A stretch of 38,941 nucleotides of DNA from Penium margaritaceum (GCA_023375785.1 SZWC01000091.1:448699-487639); one strand, 5' to 3'. Numbered from the stretch's first letter, positions 10,030-21,667 are shown. Notes: generated by a model from the sequence alone, not told the origin. Made by a program: numbers and translations.

Positions 10030-10099
10030 TCCAACGTCCGGCATATCTATAGACGTAGAAGGTGATGTTCATACTAGTCATCAATCAGATAATTGATAC

Positions 10100-11300
10100 A
10101 TCAGAGGTTATTGTAGGACTCCCAGCTATAGTTTACGGTATGGTATACGTGCCACTCAATCATATACTTGGTTGTTTTTTGACGGTATCAATGTCTGAGG
10201 ATGTCCTTGACCATGTACTTCGAGTCCCAATCCACTTGAAGCGAAGGTGGTAGGATGACATGTATGTAGGGGAATCTCTTGTCGGGAACCCAGTAGTACT
10301 TGATCTTGCCGATGTGGAAGACTGGATGAATCGCGTTGAAGTCTGGTAGGAAAAGGCGAGCAATAACCAAGATTTCTATTCTCACGATCTCAAACAGGCC
10401 CAACCACCGGGGTTCAAGTTTCGTGAAGTCTTTCCCATGTAGCTTGATGTTCTTTGAGCTCAATAGGTAGCGATCACCGGTGCTGAAAACATCATCAGTG
10501 CGGTGTTGGTCCGTTGCTCGCTTCATTGTTGCTTGTATTTTTGCAAAGGCTAGGCAGGTTTCCTCCTATATGCTAGAGAAATTGCAAGGACAAATTTCAA
10601 CCCCGGCAATATTGATTTTTCTTGTAGTCTTGCCAGTGTGGCGAAAATTTTACCACAAACCACTTTAAACGACATTTTTTCCTTTGCCATGGAAGTTGCT
10701 GATTGTTATGCATGTTCGGCACTCAGTAGACTTGTCTCTCAATCAGTGTTGTGGGGCTAACATATAATATAGATGAGTTGTTCGAGAATCTGATTGGTCC
10801 ACTTGGTCCACTCGTTGGTTTGAGGATGAAACATCGTTGATAGTTGGATTCGAGTGCCATAACACATCATCAGTTCACGCCAAAAATATCTAGTGAAGTG
10901 GCATCACTATCACTGATGATGGTATGTGGATCTATATGTAGCTGTAATATCTGATTTAAAAATATTCCTGTCATTACTTTCAAAAATTGGTGGTCATCGT
11001 TGGGATAAAGCATGATAGCTTTGGAGATTTTTCCACCACCAAGAAGATGGCGTCATATTCCTATGAAGGAAAGAGAAGTTTTGATACAAAGTCCATGCCA
11101 ATGTCGACCCACGGCTCTGTTGGAACAAGGAGTGATAAGGGCAATCTTGATGACCTTGTGAGACAAGATTTTTGCCGCTAACATGTGTTACACGGTCTAC
11201 ATAATGCTGTCACGTCGGTATGCATTCGTTCCCATCTATGACATTTTGCCAGCTTCTTAAGGTTCTTGTTCTTGCCAAAGTGTCCACCTAGACCGGTGTT
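10100..11300 (-). pseudogene. Integrase and chromodomain of element B, broken
   Basis: The chromodomain at about 10110-10245 reads KYMVKDILRH, a stop, then YRQKTTKYMIEWHVYHTVNY and SWESYNNL. The preceding open frame (10188-10526) contains MKRATDQHRTDDVFSTGDRY, SSKNIKLHGKDFTKLEPRWL and IHPVFHIGKIKYYWVP, a GPY/F-type tail that binds DNA. The catalytic core to the right (10530-11300) is strongly decayed. The in-frame stop sits at the Arg position of the chromodomain, where CGA to TGA is the simplest change. Confidence 0.65.
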
Positions 11301-11469
11301 GTGGATTATTCAAATAGCATCCGTCGTAACTACTCATTCGGGGATACCACGACTTGGCGAGTGAACGTGTAGCTGTCATCATAATATAAGTTTCTTTTTT
11401 GTACCAAACGAACTCCTCACTTGATGAGAAGCACGTTACCCTCTCCTGTCATGTCTTTTTCCTGACCGA

Positions 11470-12716
11470 GTACATCTATCATTTTTTATAGGTCAGTAGA
11501 CGGTGTCATAATCAAAGTTGGACTCAAGGAACTCCATCAATTGAATTTGACAACAATCTAGATTTGGCTGAGATTTGAGATAGTAAAATGCGTGGTGATC
11601 TGTGCGGACGACACATCATCAACATTTTAGATAGCATCACCATGTGCTGCACGGACTCCAATATTTATATTTTTTCCATTATGTATTTGAATTTTTATTA
11701 GTGTAGTTTTTGCAACGTGTACGCAACCAGTAGTTCTCCACCGCCATTGTCTTGGAGGAGGACGATTCTGATTGCTTGATGGGATGCATCGATAGCAATG
11801 ACATAATCCATCTTTGGATCTGCCAACCGTAGGGTTGGTGCCAAATTCATATCACTTCTCAAAGAGTGGAACACTTATTGCTTGCTGTCTCTCAATCTCC
11901 ACTTGGTAGCTTGACAAGTAAGATCAGAGAAAGGTGCTCACACATGAGCGTAGTTGTTTACACGTCAATGGTAGTGGTTACAAAATCCCAAAAGTACTTG
12001 TACGTAATAAACCTTGGTCTTGCATTCCTTCAGATCCTCGGTGATTCGTCCACCGCTGATGACATGGTCCAAACATTTGATGAATTGGCGACCAAAATCG
12101 TACTTCATGAGTTTTCCACAAATTTTCTCTCTTTGGGAAATTCCAAGAACGTTCTGGAGATGTGCAATGGGCTCTTCCTATCTGCGACTTTGCACCAGGA
12201 TATCCTCAAGAAGTACAACAATAAAGTCATCGAGATACTTGTAGAAAGTTTTGTTCATTGCCGCCATATATGTTGCACAGACATTTGTCAGTCCAAATGG
12301 CCTGGCCGTGAACTTAGAGCCAGTATTTGCTGCAGAACATTGCCTTCCCGATGTCCTAATCAGATATGCAGATCTGATACATGAGTCGGTTTTGATAAAA
12401 TAGTTGCCCTACGGAGTTGGCAAAAACCATCATCTACTCGCAGTAGCGGTCATGGGCTCTTGGTGATGATGTCCTTCGATGCTTGATAATCAATGCACAT
12501 CCATATTTTGCCTATTTTATTTCTCACTCGTAGTGCGTGTGTTGTGTAGAGTGACGTACATGACCCGATGAACCCCTGATCGAGCATCTTGCTGCTTTTT
12601 TAGTTTGGCCTGCTCATTGTCGCTCATCTGAAAAGTCCCATTGACAATTGATTTTCTCTCCAACTTCAGGTCGATCTAATGATGGATGCTACATTGTGGA
12701 GGTAACTCTTGAGGTA
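11470..12716 (-). pseudogene. RT and RNase H of element B, broken
   Basis: The minus strand near 12190-12270 encodes FYKYLDDFIVVLLEDILVQS. By alignment with C and D, VLLED occupies the position of the catalytic VYLDD box, with Asp replaced by Glu (12202-12213). The RNase H part lies at 11470-11880. The N-terminal flank, with PQELPPQ next to the TA insertion site, lies at 12660-12716. Many stops and shifts make activity impossible. Confidence 0.6.
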
Positions 12717-13100
12717 CCGTACTCCACACCCGGGATCTATTTTTGGGATTGTGGCTAGGAGGGTCAATACTGTACACGGACTTATCAATTCGAAACGTAC
12801 CGTTCAAGACCTCCATGTGTCGGTATAGCGAGTCTGCCCATTGCCTCGCTTGCCGATTTCAGACGTTCAATTTGCACTGACAAATCGACGGTGCAAGTCG
12901 ATCCTACCGGATCGACGTTGTTGCACGGTTCCCGGCCGTAAGCGGGCCGCTCCAGCATCTCCCCCCTCCCCCCCTCCCCCCTCTATCGGCACAGCCAAGC
13001 CGCGGCTTGCAGCAACGCGGCACCCGCATCACCCACGGTGCTCTGGGCACTTCAAGTGCTGAAGTTACGGAGCACCCCTCTCAGTTTAGACTTCACAAAA

Positions 13101-14912
13101 ATGGCCGACCCCAACACGCTCACGTGCTACTTCACTAGGTGCTCCCGAGAGGAGTGTTTTGCCAATGTTTAATGCGAGGTGGAGCGTCTCCCACCTCGTC
13201 AGCCGGTCCTGAAGCGCCCTGCCGGCCGTCCATGCAAGGCACCCGCTCACCACAGGGTCCTTGGTGGTGCCGGACAGTTGACGACCATCACGTCCGGTTC
13301 CTCCCCCGAGGCCTCCTCCTCACAGACTGCCGCTTCTTCTACAAGCACCGCCGCGACCAAGAGGGGCGGCTACATCAACTGGATCAACCACAGACATTTC
13401 CACCGCATTGACGATGCGGTGCGTAAGAGCGCAAACATCAATGCTGCCATCACGCACTTCCAGCGTGTATGGCGGGGCCCTGGCAGACATTGCCCGTACA
13501 ACAAGCTCGCCGCAAGCACTGTGTACGGGTGGTACGAGCGTGGCACCAAGCGTCCGCGGGAGCACATCTTGGAGGCCGTGAGGAAGGCTCCTCTTGAGCC
13601 AATCCCCGACGATGCCCCGGGCGGCTTGCTCCCTCCCGGCATGCGTGGCCGCCGCGGCTTTCACGACCGCCACGGCCTCGGCGACCGCCATCCTCAAGTC
13701 CTTGATGCCGCCATGACAGAGCTTGAGCGCCTCCGCGAGATTGGCGTGCCAATTTTCTCCCTTACCGCTCTGTCTGTCCTCCGTGGCATCGTCAAAGACA
13801 AGTGTCTGGAGGAGCTCCGCGAGAATGGTGGCGTGATCTCCTTTAGCAAAGCATGGATCCATGAGTTCATGGAAAACGATTTGGGGTGGTCATGGCGGGC
13901 GCGCACAACTACAGCCCAAAACCTTCCGTGGACTACGACCAACGCGTCCGCGACCTCATGACCCACCTCGCGGGGATTGTAGCCGGGTACAGCATGCCGC
14001 GCGACTTCATCGTTAATGCCAACCACACGGGAATGATGATCGTCTCCTCCCGCAACAAAACATGGGCCCCGACCGGGAGCAAGGAGGTGCGCATCGTCTG
14101 CTCCGACGACAAGCTTCAGTTCACTGCCGTGGTGGCGTCGTCCATGGTGGGGGAGATGTTGCCAATGCAGGTAGGAAACTGCATGCCTAGAAATTTTCCA
14201 TGCATTTCCATGTTTTTCCCGCTCCCTAGACACGGAGGTTGACACCATTGTCTTGTCGGTGCAGGTCATTTTTGCGGGGATGACCGCCACCGTCCAACCA
14301 TCCGGTCCTCACGCCGAGCGAGCCAAGGAACTTGGCTGGCATCTGCCACAGATGCAGAACCATTGGGCCAATGAGCACACCACCCGAGAGTGGTTTTGTC
14401 ATGTTCTCAACCCATGGTACCGCCGCAAGTGCACGGCCATGGGGAAAGAGCCCGGTGCCGAGCCATGCATCGTTCTCTTACATGCATGGCGTCCGCAACG
14501 CACGGAGGCATTGCGGACGTGGCCAAAGGCCCACTTCTCCTACGTGGTGCCGGTGTACATTCCGGCGGGCTGCACCTCTAAGGTGCAGCCCGCCGACGTG
14601 GACCTCCAAAGGCCCTTCAAATCTTACATCACCGAGCGTTTCTCACAGTGGATGAAAAAAGAGTCTAAGGCAAACCCACAGATGCGCTTCCCTTTAAAAA
14701 AAATGAAAATCAACGTCCTAGAGTGGATGCCAGAATCATGGGAGCGACTGAGAGGAATGGAGGACACTGTCCGTGCCACTTGGTCTAAGTGTGGATACGA
14801 CGACATCTACACTCAAGAGCTACAACTCCTAGCTTTGCGCAAGTGCTTGGGCTGCGGCCAGTTCCTAGGAGACACGGTCCTACCAGACGATGAGGAGCAT
14901 TTGGGGCTGTAG
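13101..14912 (+). pseudogene. pogo-type DDE transposase, two exons, inactivated
   Basis: The start is best placed at ATG 13101 (CAAAAATGG context). The frame reads MADPNTLTCYFTRCS and has one TAA (13170-13172). It then runs through a DNA-binding region (GGYINWINHRHFHRIDDAVR; LAASTVYGWYERG, helix-turn-helix-like) to about 13925, where a one-base shift moves it to the frame ending at 14170. After the intron, exon 2 (14265-14912) gives VIFAGMTATVQPSGP, VPVYIPAGCTSKVQPADVDL and QRPFKSYITERF, typical of Pfam DDE_1. The first catalytic Asp is Asn (NANHTG, 14021), the second is His (LLHAWR, 14481), and only the third is kept (QPADV, 14595). The enzyme would cut and paste the element; this copy cannot. 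Confidence 0.8.
14171..14264 (+). other. Intron in the pogo-like transposase
   Basis: The 94-bp segment starts GTAGGAAACT and ends CGGTGCAG. It separates the codons for ...GEMLPMQ and VIFAGMTAT..., which are contiguous in the DDE_1 family, and it falls between codons (phase 0). Both exon edges are CAG/G, a normal splice context. Confidence 0.75.
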
Positions 14913-15279
14913 GTTGGTTCTCTGTTTGGTTTTTGTACTTGTGTGTGACAAAAATTCACTTGAGTTGGTGCATTCTAAGACAAGTTCTTGCCACGGCAAT
15001 GCGCGAATCTTCCCCCCTCCCTCCCCCCTCCCAAATTTTCCCCGGGCTGCGACTGCTTCTCGACGGAATCGTCGAGCGAGCGAGCGGCGCGCGCTCGCTG
15101 GCCTGTTCCCATCACTAAGAAGACTTGTGCGGAGTCGAGCTAAATTCTGGGACACTAAATTTCAAACCCAAGTTAGGACTAATTTCTGTTCACTCGCTAG
15201 GAGGTCAGAACAAAATTATGGGTCAGTCCCGAAGAAAAAAAAACAATTAATTAGTTTCCGAATTTAGGTGGGAGTACGG

Positions 15280-17694
15280 TAGTTTGTTCAGAAAATCCCT
15301 TTCAAACTCCATGAGGGATGCAAACTCATATCGATTGACTATGATGTTCTTAGGTGTCAAGGCTGATGTTGTTGTTCCATCTGTTACCATAATCTCCTTT
15401 GCTTTCCCAGTCTCCATGTGGACAAATCACGCTTGTTCTCCGCATTGTAGATAGCTTTTGACCACTTCCAATGATATAGTTGTATGCAGTATGTTTGTGT
15501 CTGTTGCAACGTCCTTTGCTGCTTTTTCCTCAACTACATTCTGTAACTACTGCTGTATTGTGGTCAGTCGATCAGAGGGAGGTGTGTATATTGCCATTAG
15601 AACTGATTTGTACTTCTCTCTTGCTTTAGTCTACCTAGGGATTGTACTAGCATAAAACATCCTGCTTGAGGATGATTTTATGGTCGCTTATTGGGCAAGC
15701 TATTCTGACTATTACGGCCTGAAGATATCCAATTTCAATTGGAGTGGTTGGCGAAGTCAACAGACCTGCAATCGTCCATCAACAATTTCCCCTGCAAAAC
15801 ATTGGTTCGATTAGAGGATCCAACTTACCAGCCATGTCGTAGCTTACAAAATCATGAGAGTTCCTCCATGTAGTAGTACCACTACCGTTATGTGACTTTT
15901 ACAGGTCCTCGATTGTATTCATAGCGATATCACCGATTGTTTATCCTTGTGTGAACTGTCAAAATTTATAATCTCAGGAACCATCACCTAGGGCAATGTG
16001 AGCTGAGAAGATTATTCAAGCTGGACAGGAGGTTCGTCGTCTAGTCCTACCCTTCATCCTCATTTTTTCTCTACAACGTCTCCCTGGTTTGGCCTGTTCT
16101 TGCCATCTCTAATAATCAAGCAAGATGAGTCCTGGGATCCTGCAAGTGAAGCACAGACTTTTATCATGCTGATCAATAGCATCAATCTCCATCAGCAACA
16201 AGGTTTGTGCTGGCATCCCACCGCATTGATATGGATTGTGGCCTTGGGGTCCCCAGATATTAGCTTCCGCTGTCGATGTAGTGAGTCATTGCAATTATTC
16301 CTGAATCGTTGCCCTCGATGACGAAATGGTGACTTCTTGCTTGATCTCACGCTTGAGCCTATTAGTGTAATAGAAACATAGTTTGTCGGGGGAAAGGTCA
16401 CTGCCGGTGATGATTTTGCTGAAATTCCATGTATGCTCTGTCACACTATACTACTGAAATAAGTGTTCAAGCTTGTACCATTCATCAAACTTCTTGTTCA
16501 TTTTTCCATAGAGTGCGAGTATGGAGCAGGGGAAGTCCGTCTAGATTTTTGGTGGAGCCTGTGAGTCATGACACGCCCGATAAATTTGCTCAAGAGGTAG
16601 AACGCAAACAGTTGATGATGTGTGAGTGGTTGTGTGAGCTGTTGATCTACCTCCGTTACTCTCCTGACACTGTTGGATGGTCTTTTGATCGGACCACCAT
16701 TCTCTACCCGTGCCACGCAAAAGATAATCCGTGATGTCAATCTTTTTTTGTCGTTGATCCCAATAACAGCCAAGTATACCTCCAAACTAGCCAGTCACAT
16801 ACGGATTGTCAGTCCTTTGCAAGATCGGACAGCTCAAGAAATGCTCGTCAATTTTGGAGGCTCTCTCCAGTGTTTGATGTTTCTCTCATTGAGCACTGCT
16901 TCCTACGTGCACGCATTTTGAAGCTCCTCCATTACCACATTGAGCAGTTGGAGCAAATGGGTATTGAGGATTCTGATTCCTGACAGTTTATAGTACAGGT
17001 ATTTCTTAATGCGAGCCTATCAGCCTGTATCTCGTGACTAGTACAATGTGGCTCATGCAAGGATCCCCGACCTGCGGATGGTTGGAGGAGATTGCTTGAG
17101 AGTCGGAGACCCTCGAGTACCGCGGTTTTGACCTGCTAGGCCAATGATTCCGTCCGATCTCCTACATTGGTATTAGAGTATGGTGGTTTGAGTCTGACTC
17201 GGGGATGCCAAGGAGGGCTCACCATAGAAGGGGGAAGTGTAGCGCAATGTGGGTGCCACATGGCTTGAGCAGGGGTCCCTGGCCTATGGGCGATTGGACA
17301 GGATGGCTTGAGGGTCAGAGACCGTCAAGCACTGTGGTTTTAACCACGCCGACCAATTTGCTACACGGCCAATGTCATTTGGATGGGAGAAAACAGAAGC
17401 AAAGGATTCACCGAGCCCAAAGGATCCGTCACCGGGTTGGCCGTCTGGGTCGTTGCAAAAATTGTCTCTACTACCTGGTTTGCTTGAAGAGCATAGTTGG
17501 ACGTGTGCTATTTACCCTTCATTGCCGGAGTCTTTGCTGATTATTGTTGCCCGTTGTGAGGTGCGCTGGCTCCATTAATCATTGTCGTTGCAAGGTCTGC
17601 AATTTTTTTAGCAGTGGAGATGCGATCAAGACTCTTGCAACGTTGCCGGCTTCTAGTTAATGCGCTGGCTACCCCCTCCTCCAAACATTGCTAT
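15280..17694 (-). pseudogene. Linker, protease and gag remains of element B
   Basis: Minus-strand pieces match element A. A protease loop near 15830-15890 reads VVLLHGGT, where A and D have LLDGGA, so the catalytic Asp is gone. Gag-like blocks lie at 16400-17000, including the region parallel to 7602-8100. No frame exceeds about 100 codons. Open frames on the plus strand here are shadows. Confidence 0.5.
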
Positions 17695-17706
17695 GCTCGG
17701 ATACCA
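17695..17706 (-). other. Primer-binding site of element B
   Basis: On the minus strand TGGTATCCGAGC differs by one base from TGGTATCAGAGC, the site complementary to the 3' end of initiator tRNA-Met used by many plant LTR elements. It directly adjoins the 5' LTR. Confidence 0.7.
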
Positions 17707-18181
17707 AATATTAGGTTGAGCAAAACACTGATGTTTTGTAAGGATTAGGTGCAGAGCAGAAGAAGATCAAAGGAATTGAGAAACCTAAAAAAATGGTTTT
17801 TAGTAGTAAGTGCACTTGGTTGAAATCTGTGAATATGTTGATCGTATATATACACGAGGGAGAAACAAAAAAAAAAAACTTTATGTGGGGTCTTGGACAC
17901 TCGAGTCGAGCAATACGTGCTATGCCGCGTGTGACATCGTGAGTGGTTCCTACAAGAAACTCTGCGAAGAAATCGGGGAGTTTCAAGAATTCCTTGACGC
18001 AGCTTTCTAGAGGTGTACAACTGTCAAGAATTCGACTAGACAATATTAAAACTTCAATGTGGTTCATGACACTTCTGTTGACTATTCAGAGAAGTGGTCG
18101 AATGTGTTGAATTATTTAGAATAGAACACTAGAGGTTGGGATAGGTGGCCAAAATTCTTCTCTGCCGATTGGCATAGGGGG
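17707..18181 (-). repeat. 5' LTR of element B, truncated
   Basis: Aligns with the LTRs at 3246 and 9646, for example CGAGTCGAGCAATACGTG near 17900 and GGCCAAAATTCTTCTCTGCC near 18148. The last 100-150 bp, including the terminal CGTAACA-type end, are missing where plus-strand element C begins. Confidence 0.6.
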
Positions 18182-18222
18182 AAGTTGCGGCCTTTACAGA
18201 ATGCCAACTGATATCTCTAGAT

Positions 18223-18750
18223 GTGGCCAAACGATACCTGAAGCACGGAGCTCAAGCGTGGCTAGTCCACGTGGAAGCAGGGAAAGTGGAAGAAATTGCA
18301 GCTACGGAAGCGACATCAACGGCCTCAAACCCTGAAAAGTTTGCAGCCGTGAGTTTGCCGAGCCCAATAAGGAGTTCAAAAGGGTTTTCCCCGAAGAACC
18401 ACCCCAAGGTTACCACCACAACGCAACATCGACCAATGGATAGACCTAAAGCTGGACAGCAGACTAACGGTAAAGGGGACCTATCCGATGAGCAATCACA
18501 AGCTGATCAAAATCAAGACAAAGCTAGATGAGATGCTCAGACAGGGGTTGATCCAATCCTCCACGTCACCCCACGCGACACTAGTGCTTTTGTGAAAAGA
18601 AAACCAAAGAGATGCGGATGTGCATGGACATGGACACCCGCATGTGCTGAACGACATTACCGTCAAGAACCACTACCCCCTCCCATGAGAAAATAAAGTT
18701 TTCTACCAAATCCGTGGAGTCCACATTCTCACTAAGATTGACCTACCGTA
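18223..18750 (+). pseudogene. Protease-RT linker and RT N-terminus of element C
   Basis: MAKRYLKHGAQAWLVHVEAG parallels the element D stretch NVAKHCIRRGDCAWLMHL. After a shift the sequence encodes EFKRVFPEEPP, then ...MSNHKLIKIKTKLDEML, RQGLIQSSTSPHATLVL and EMRMCMDMD...VLNDIT..N..PLP, the fingers and first palm motif of gypsy RT. It ends at LTKIDLP, where the MITE is inserted. Confidence 0.65.
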
Positions 18751-19202
18751 CTGATCTTGATATTCGTTTTTTTCAAATCCATATTTTAAGGAATCTTTAT
18801 ATTCGAGCACGGGATTTGAGAAAACATTTATTTAGGTGGTACCTTGGAATTCGTTGAACGAAAAAACATGATCCTTAAAATCGACGAAGACCGGTCTCGA
18901 CCACCGCCGATGACCGGTTTTTTAGGCCGCGTCAGTCTGATGCGGCTTGCCTGACGCGGCAGGCCGCGTCAGACTGGCAGATCTGACGCGGAAACATTGT
19001 TTCCGCGTCGAGACCTGAAGCGATGACCGGAGGTGAGACCGCTTCGAGTTTTGTTTTCAGGCGATTTTTAGGCTTTCGACGAAATTTGTGTACCCGAGTC
19101 AGAAAAGTAATTATTTAGGTGGTACCTATCAAATTCGATGAAAAAAAAAATCGTTGAACCAGGAACACCAAAAAATTAATTTTCATCGAATATCAAGAAT
19201 AG
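18751..19202 (+). mobile_element. MITE with TA target duplication
   Basis: The 452-bp insert starts CTGATCTTGATATTCG and ends CGAATATCAAGAATAG. Twelve bases, TCTTGATATTCG, are perfectly inverted at the two ends. TA stands on both sides (18749-18750 and 19203-19204). It lies between RT codons for LTKIDLP and ...YHQIR. It encodes nothing. The middle (about 18915-19010) is a cluster of hairpins built from CCGCGTCAGA/TCTGACGCGG and CGCGGAAACA/TGTTTCCGCG. A direct repeat ATTTAGGTGGTACCT occurs at both 18831 and 19115. It fits a Tc1/mariner-type non-autonomous element. Confidence 0.75.
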
Positions 19203-19204
19203 TA

Positions 19205-20205
19205 GGGTACATAGCAGCTATCATCAGATCCGTTTATGTGATAAGGACGTCAAGAAAACAAGATTATGCATCCGATATGGGCACTTAAAGTTCACGGTCA
19301 TGCCGTCTGTACTCGTGAATGTCCCAACAACATTTATGGCAACAATGAACAACATTTGTTTACCGTACCTCCACGGCTTTGTCTTCATGTATCTCGATAA
19401 CATCTTGGTGTACAGCCACACCCTAGAGGAGCATAGTGGACATCTCCGAAACGTTTTTGAGATTTTAGGAAGAGAGAAGTTTTTTAGAAACCTCTTGAAA
19501 TACCACGTCGTCCGCCGTTCGATTGAGTTTTTGAATCACATCATCGATGGCAGACGCATCACCATGGACCGGAAAAAGGTGGAGGCAGTTGCTAAATGGT
19601 CGACGGCCACAAATGTTCGGGACACCCCAGTGTTTTTGGGATCATGCAACTACTATCGTTCATTCGTAAAGGAGTACGTCTGATTATTAGCCCCTCTCTT
19701 CAATCTCACCAAGAAAACCACTGAGTGGAGTTAGGAGGACAGTGAATAAGAAGCGTTTCACTTTTTAAGAAATTCTCTGACCTTGGCGCCAACCCTACAA
19801 CTGGCGGATCTGACGGTGGACTACATTATTGCCACTGATACATCTGATCAAGCTATCAGACCCGTTCTCCTCCAACACAATGGCATTGGAGAACAACCGG
19901 TCGCATACATGTGAAGAAAACTATGCGGGCCGGCACTAAACTATGCTGTGCATGAGAAGGAAATGCTCCTAGTCATGCACGCGTTCAAGACATGGTGGTG
20001 CTAATTTGAATGCCGGTGATGCATCGTCCGTACCGACCATCACATCCTGGAATACCTCAAGACCCAGCCAAAGCTATGCCGTCGGCAAATTCGATGGATG
20101 GCGTTCCTTGAGTCCAATTTTGATTATGACATCGAGTACTTACCTGGAAAAACAAATCCAGCAAATTATCTAAGCCGGCAACCAGATTTAATGGCTGAGA
20201 TTAGC
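19205..20205 (+). pseudogene. RT palm and RNase H of element C
   Basis: The frame at 19300-19683 contains NVPTTFMATMNNICLPYLHG, FMYLDNILVYSHTLEEHSGH and ITMDRKKVEAVAKW. The catalytic YLDD is YLDN (19390-19401), second Asp lost. RNase H follows in the same frame with several stops: ADLTVDYIIATDTSDQAIRP, EKEMLLVMHAFKTWW and RTDHHILEYLKTQ. All three acidic RNase H positions (D of ATD, E of EKEM, D of TDHH) remain. RT would be inactive. Confidence 0.75.
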
Positions 20206-21480
20206 ACGTTGCTCGTGGAACAAGGCCCGTACCTCACGAGGTTGCTTCTGAAGGTTTACAAGGAGTTTGGAGGTTACAAAAAAAACAAGTTTTGCTTCAA
20301 CGACCCCTACTGGCAACGGCAATTCACTCGTCTGGTCGTCGTTACTCCACTTGATGAATTGTCGCAGGTGCTATTGGAAGAGTGTCATGACTCCGGTCCA
20401 GGTAGACACTTCGGCGAGGAAAAGACACTAAAACAATTGGCAAAATCTTCTTACTGCAACAAGGTGCAAACCAAAGTCGTGCCCTTATGCAAATGGCCCG
20501 ACACTTGTCCAAGACAAAAATATTGTCGCACGCGACCACCTGGTCTACTTGAACCCCTACCCGTTCCCATGGAACCGCGGGCCAACATCAGCATGTATTT
20601 CGTGACTGGTCTACCAGCCACACCCGAGGGGTATGACGCCATCCTTGTCGTGGTGGAATTTTTTTCCAAAATGTCACATTTCATCCTGACGACGACCACC
20701 ATCATCGCATAAGGAACAGTGCGACTATTTCTGAACTAGATGTTGCAGCTACACGGAGTGCCACGTAACATCTTCATCGACTGATATGGCCGCTTCACTA
20801 GCCGTTTTTATTGCAAAATGATAACATGCTACGGATGTCAGATTCAACTATCTACGGCGTTCCATCCTCATACCCATGAGCAAACCGAGAGAACCAATCA
20901 GATGCTCGAACAAATTCTCCAGATATGATGCAAACCACATGGCACCGATACGGCGGCAAACCTGCTAACCAAAGAACTTGTATACGACTCTGCCATTTCC
21001 ACCGCAACAGGTAAAGTACCTTTGAAGGTGGTGTATGGTAAATTTCTTGCCACACCGACTGAATTGTAGAGTTAAAAGTAAAACACCCACGGTTGGCATT
21101 CACTGCCGGGATTTAACCAGCATCTATGACCAAACACCGCACACATTGTAAAGACGGAAGCAATAATGAAACGGGCAGCCGACCGACATCGCAACGATGA
21201 CGTGTTCAACGCTGGCAATCGCGTCCTCCTCAACTCGACGAATATCAAACTTGGAGGACAAGACTTCGCGAAGCTCAAACCCTGATGGTTGGGACTGTTG
21301 AGATCGGGTGAATGCAAACCCCAGCCGTTGCTTGAATTCGTCTACCTAACAACATGGCGATCCAGAATGTCTTCCATATTAACAAGCTCAAGCACTATTG
21401 GGACCCAAGTCAAAACTTTCCTCGCAGAGACTTTGTACCTCCACCTCGTATACAAGTGGAAAATATACGGAATATGTGAT
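20098..21480 (+). pseudogene. Integrase of element C, broken
   Basis: The open frame 20098-20712 joins the RNase H end (SNFDYDIEYLPGKTNPANYL) to the zinc-finger region (GRHFGEEKTLKQLAK...CPRQKYCR) and the core start (GLPATPEGYDAILVVVEFFS). The first catalytic Asp of VVVD is Glu. The second region, IFID followed by a stop and YGRFTS, is broken; the Glu motif is HTHEQTERTN. Then comes the tail MKRAADRHRNDDVFNAGNRV. Stops occur at 20710, 20738 and beyond. Confidence 0.7.
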
Positions 21481-21610
21481 TGAAGATATCCTTGGACATC
21501 GACGCCTTGGAAAACGACCGAGTATCTGGTCAAGTAGCTCGGCTACGACCCTGCGCAAAACAGCTCGGAGCCCTTCGACAACCACTAGGACATCGATCGT
21601 CTGATTGACG
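21455..21610 (+). pseudogene. Chromodomain of element C
   Basis: TEYVIEDILGHRRLGKR, then after a one-base shift TEYLVK, a stop, and LGYDPAQNSSEP. The motif spacing matches the other chromodomains, but one Trp position is now a stop (TGG to TAG) and the NSWEP Trp is Ser. Confidence 0.65.
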
Positions 21611-21667
21611 GTTTTTGTCGCCGTCACAAGACTATATCTGCTGGCGCGCAAGGACGTCGCGACTATA

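Larger units (their letters stand above)
12717..15279 (+). mobile_element. pogo-like (Tc1/mariner superfamily) DNA transposon
   Basis: The left end CCGTACTCCACAC (12717) and the right end GTGGGAGTACGG (to 15279) are inverted repeats, and each is flanked by TA (12715-12716 and 15280-15281). A TA duplication is the signature of Tc1/mariner and pogo elements. The interior holds one spliced transposase gene on the plus strand. Flanking DNA is continuous element B sequence, so both ends are certain to within a base or two. The terminal repeats are only about 12 bp; I see no longer subterminal match. Confidence 0.85.
9646..18181 (-). mobile_element. Ty3/gypsy chromovirus B, decayed, carrying a DNA transposon
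   Basis: Minus-strand element with partial 3' LTR (9646-10016), polypurine tract, chromodomain and integrase (10100-11300), RNase H (about 11470-11880), RT (about 11880-12715 plus a few codons after 15281), protease/gag remains (15280-17690), primer-binding site (17695-17706) and truncated 5' LTR (17707-18181). A 2.56-kb pogo-like element at 12717-15279 splits the linker just before RT. Without the insert and one TA, the words on either side read continuously in frame (EFERDFLNKL next to PQELPPQ). Confidence 0.75.

Noticed and set aside
13320..14290. Long minus-strand frames opposite the transposase
   Set aside because: They are shadows in GC-rich coding sequence; the plus strand carries all DDE_1 motifs and the intron.
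14880..15267. Small plus-strand gene after the transposase
   Set aside because: It lies in the 3' non-coding part of the pogo-like element and shows no conserved pattern.
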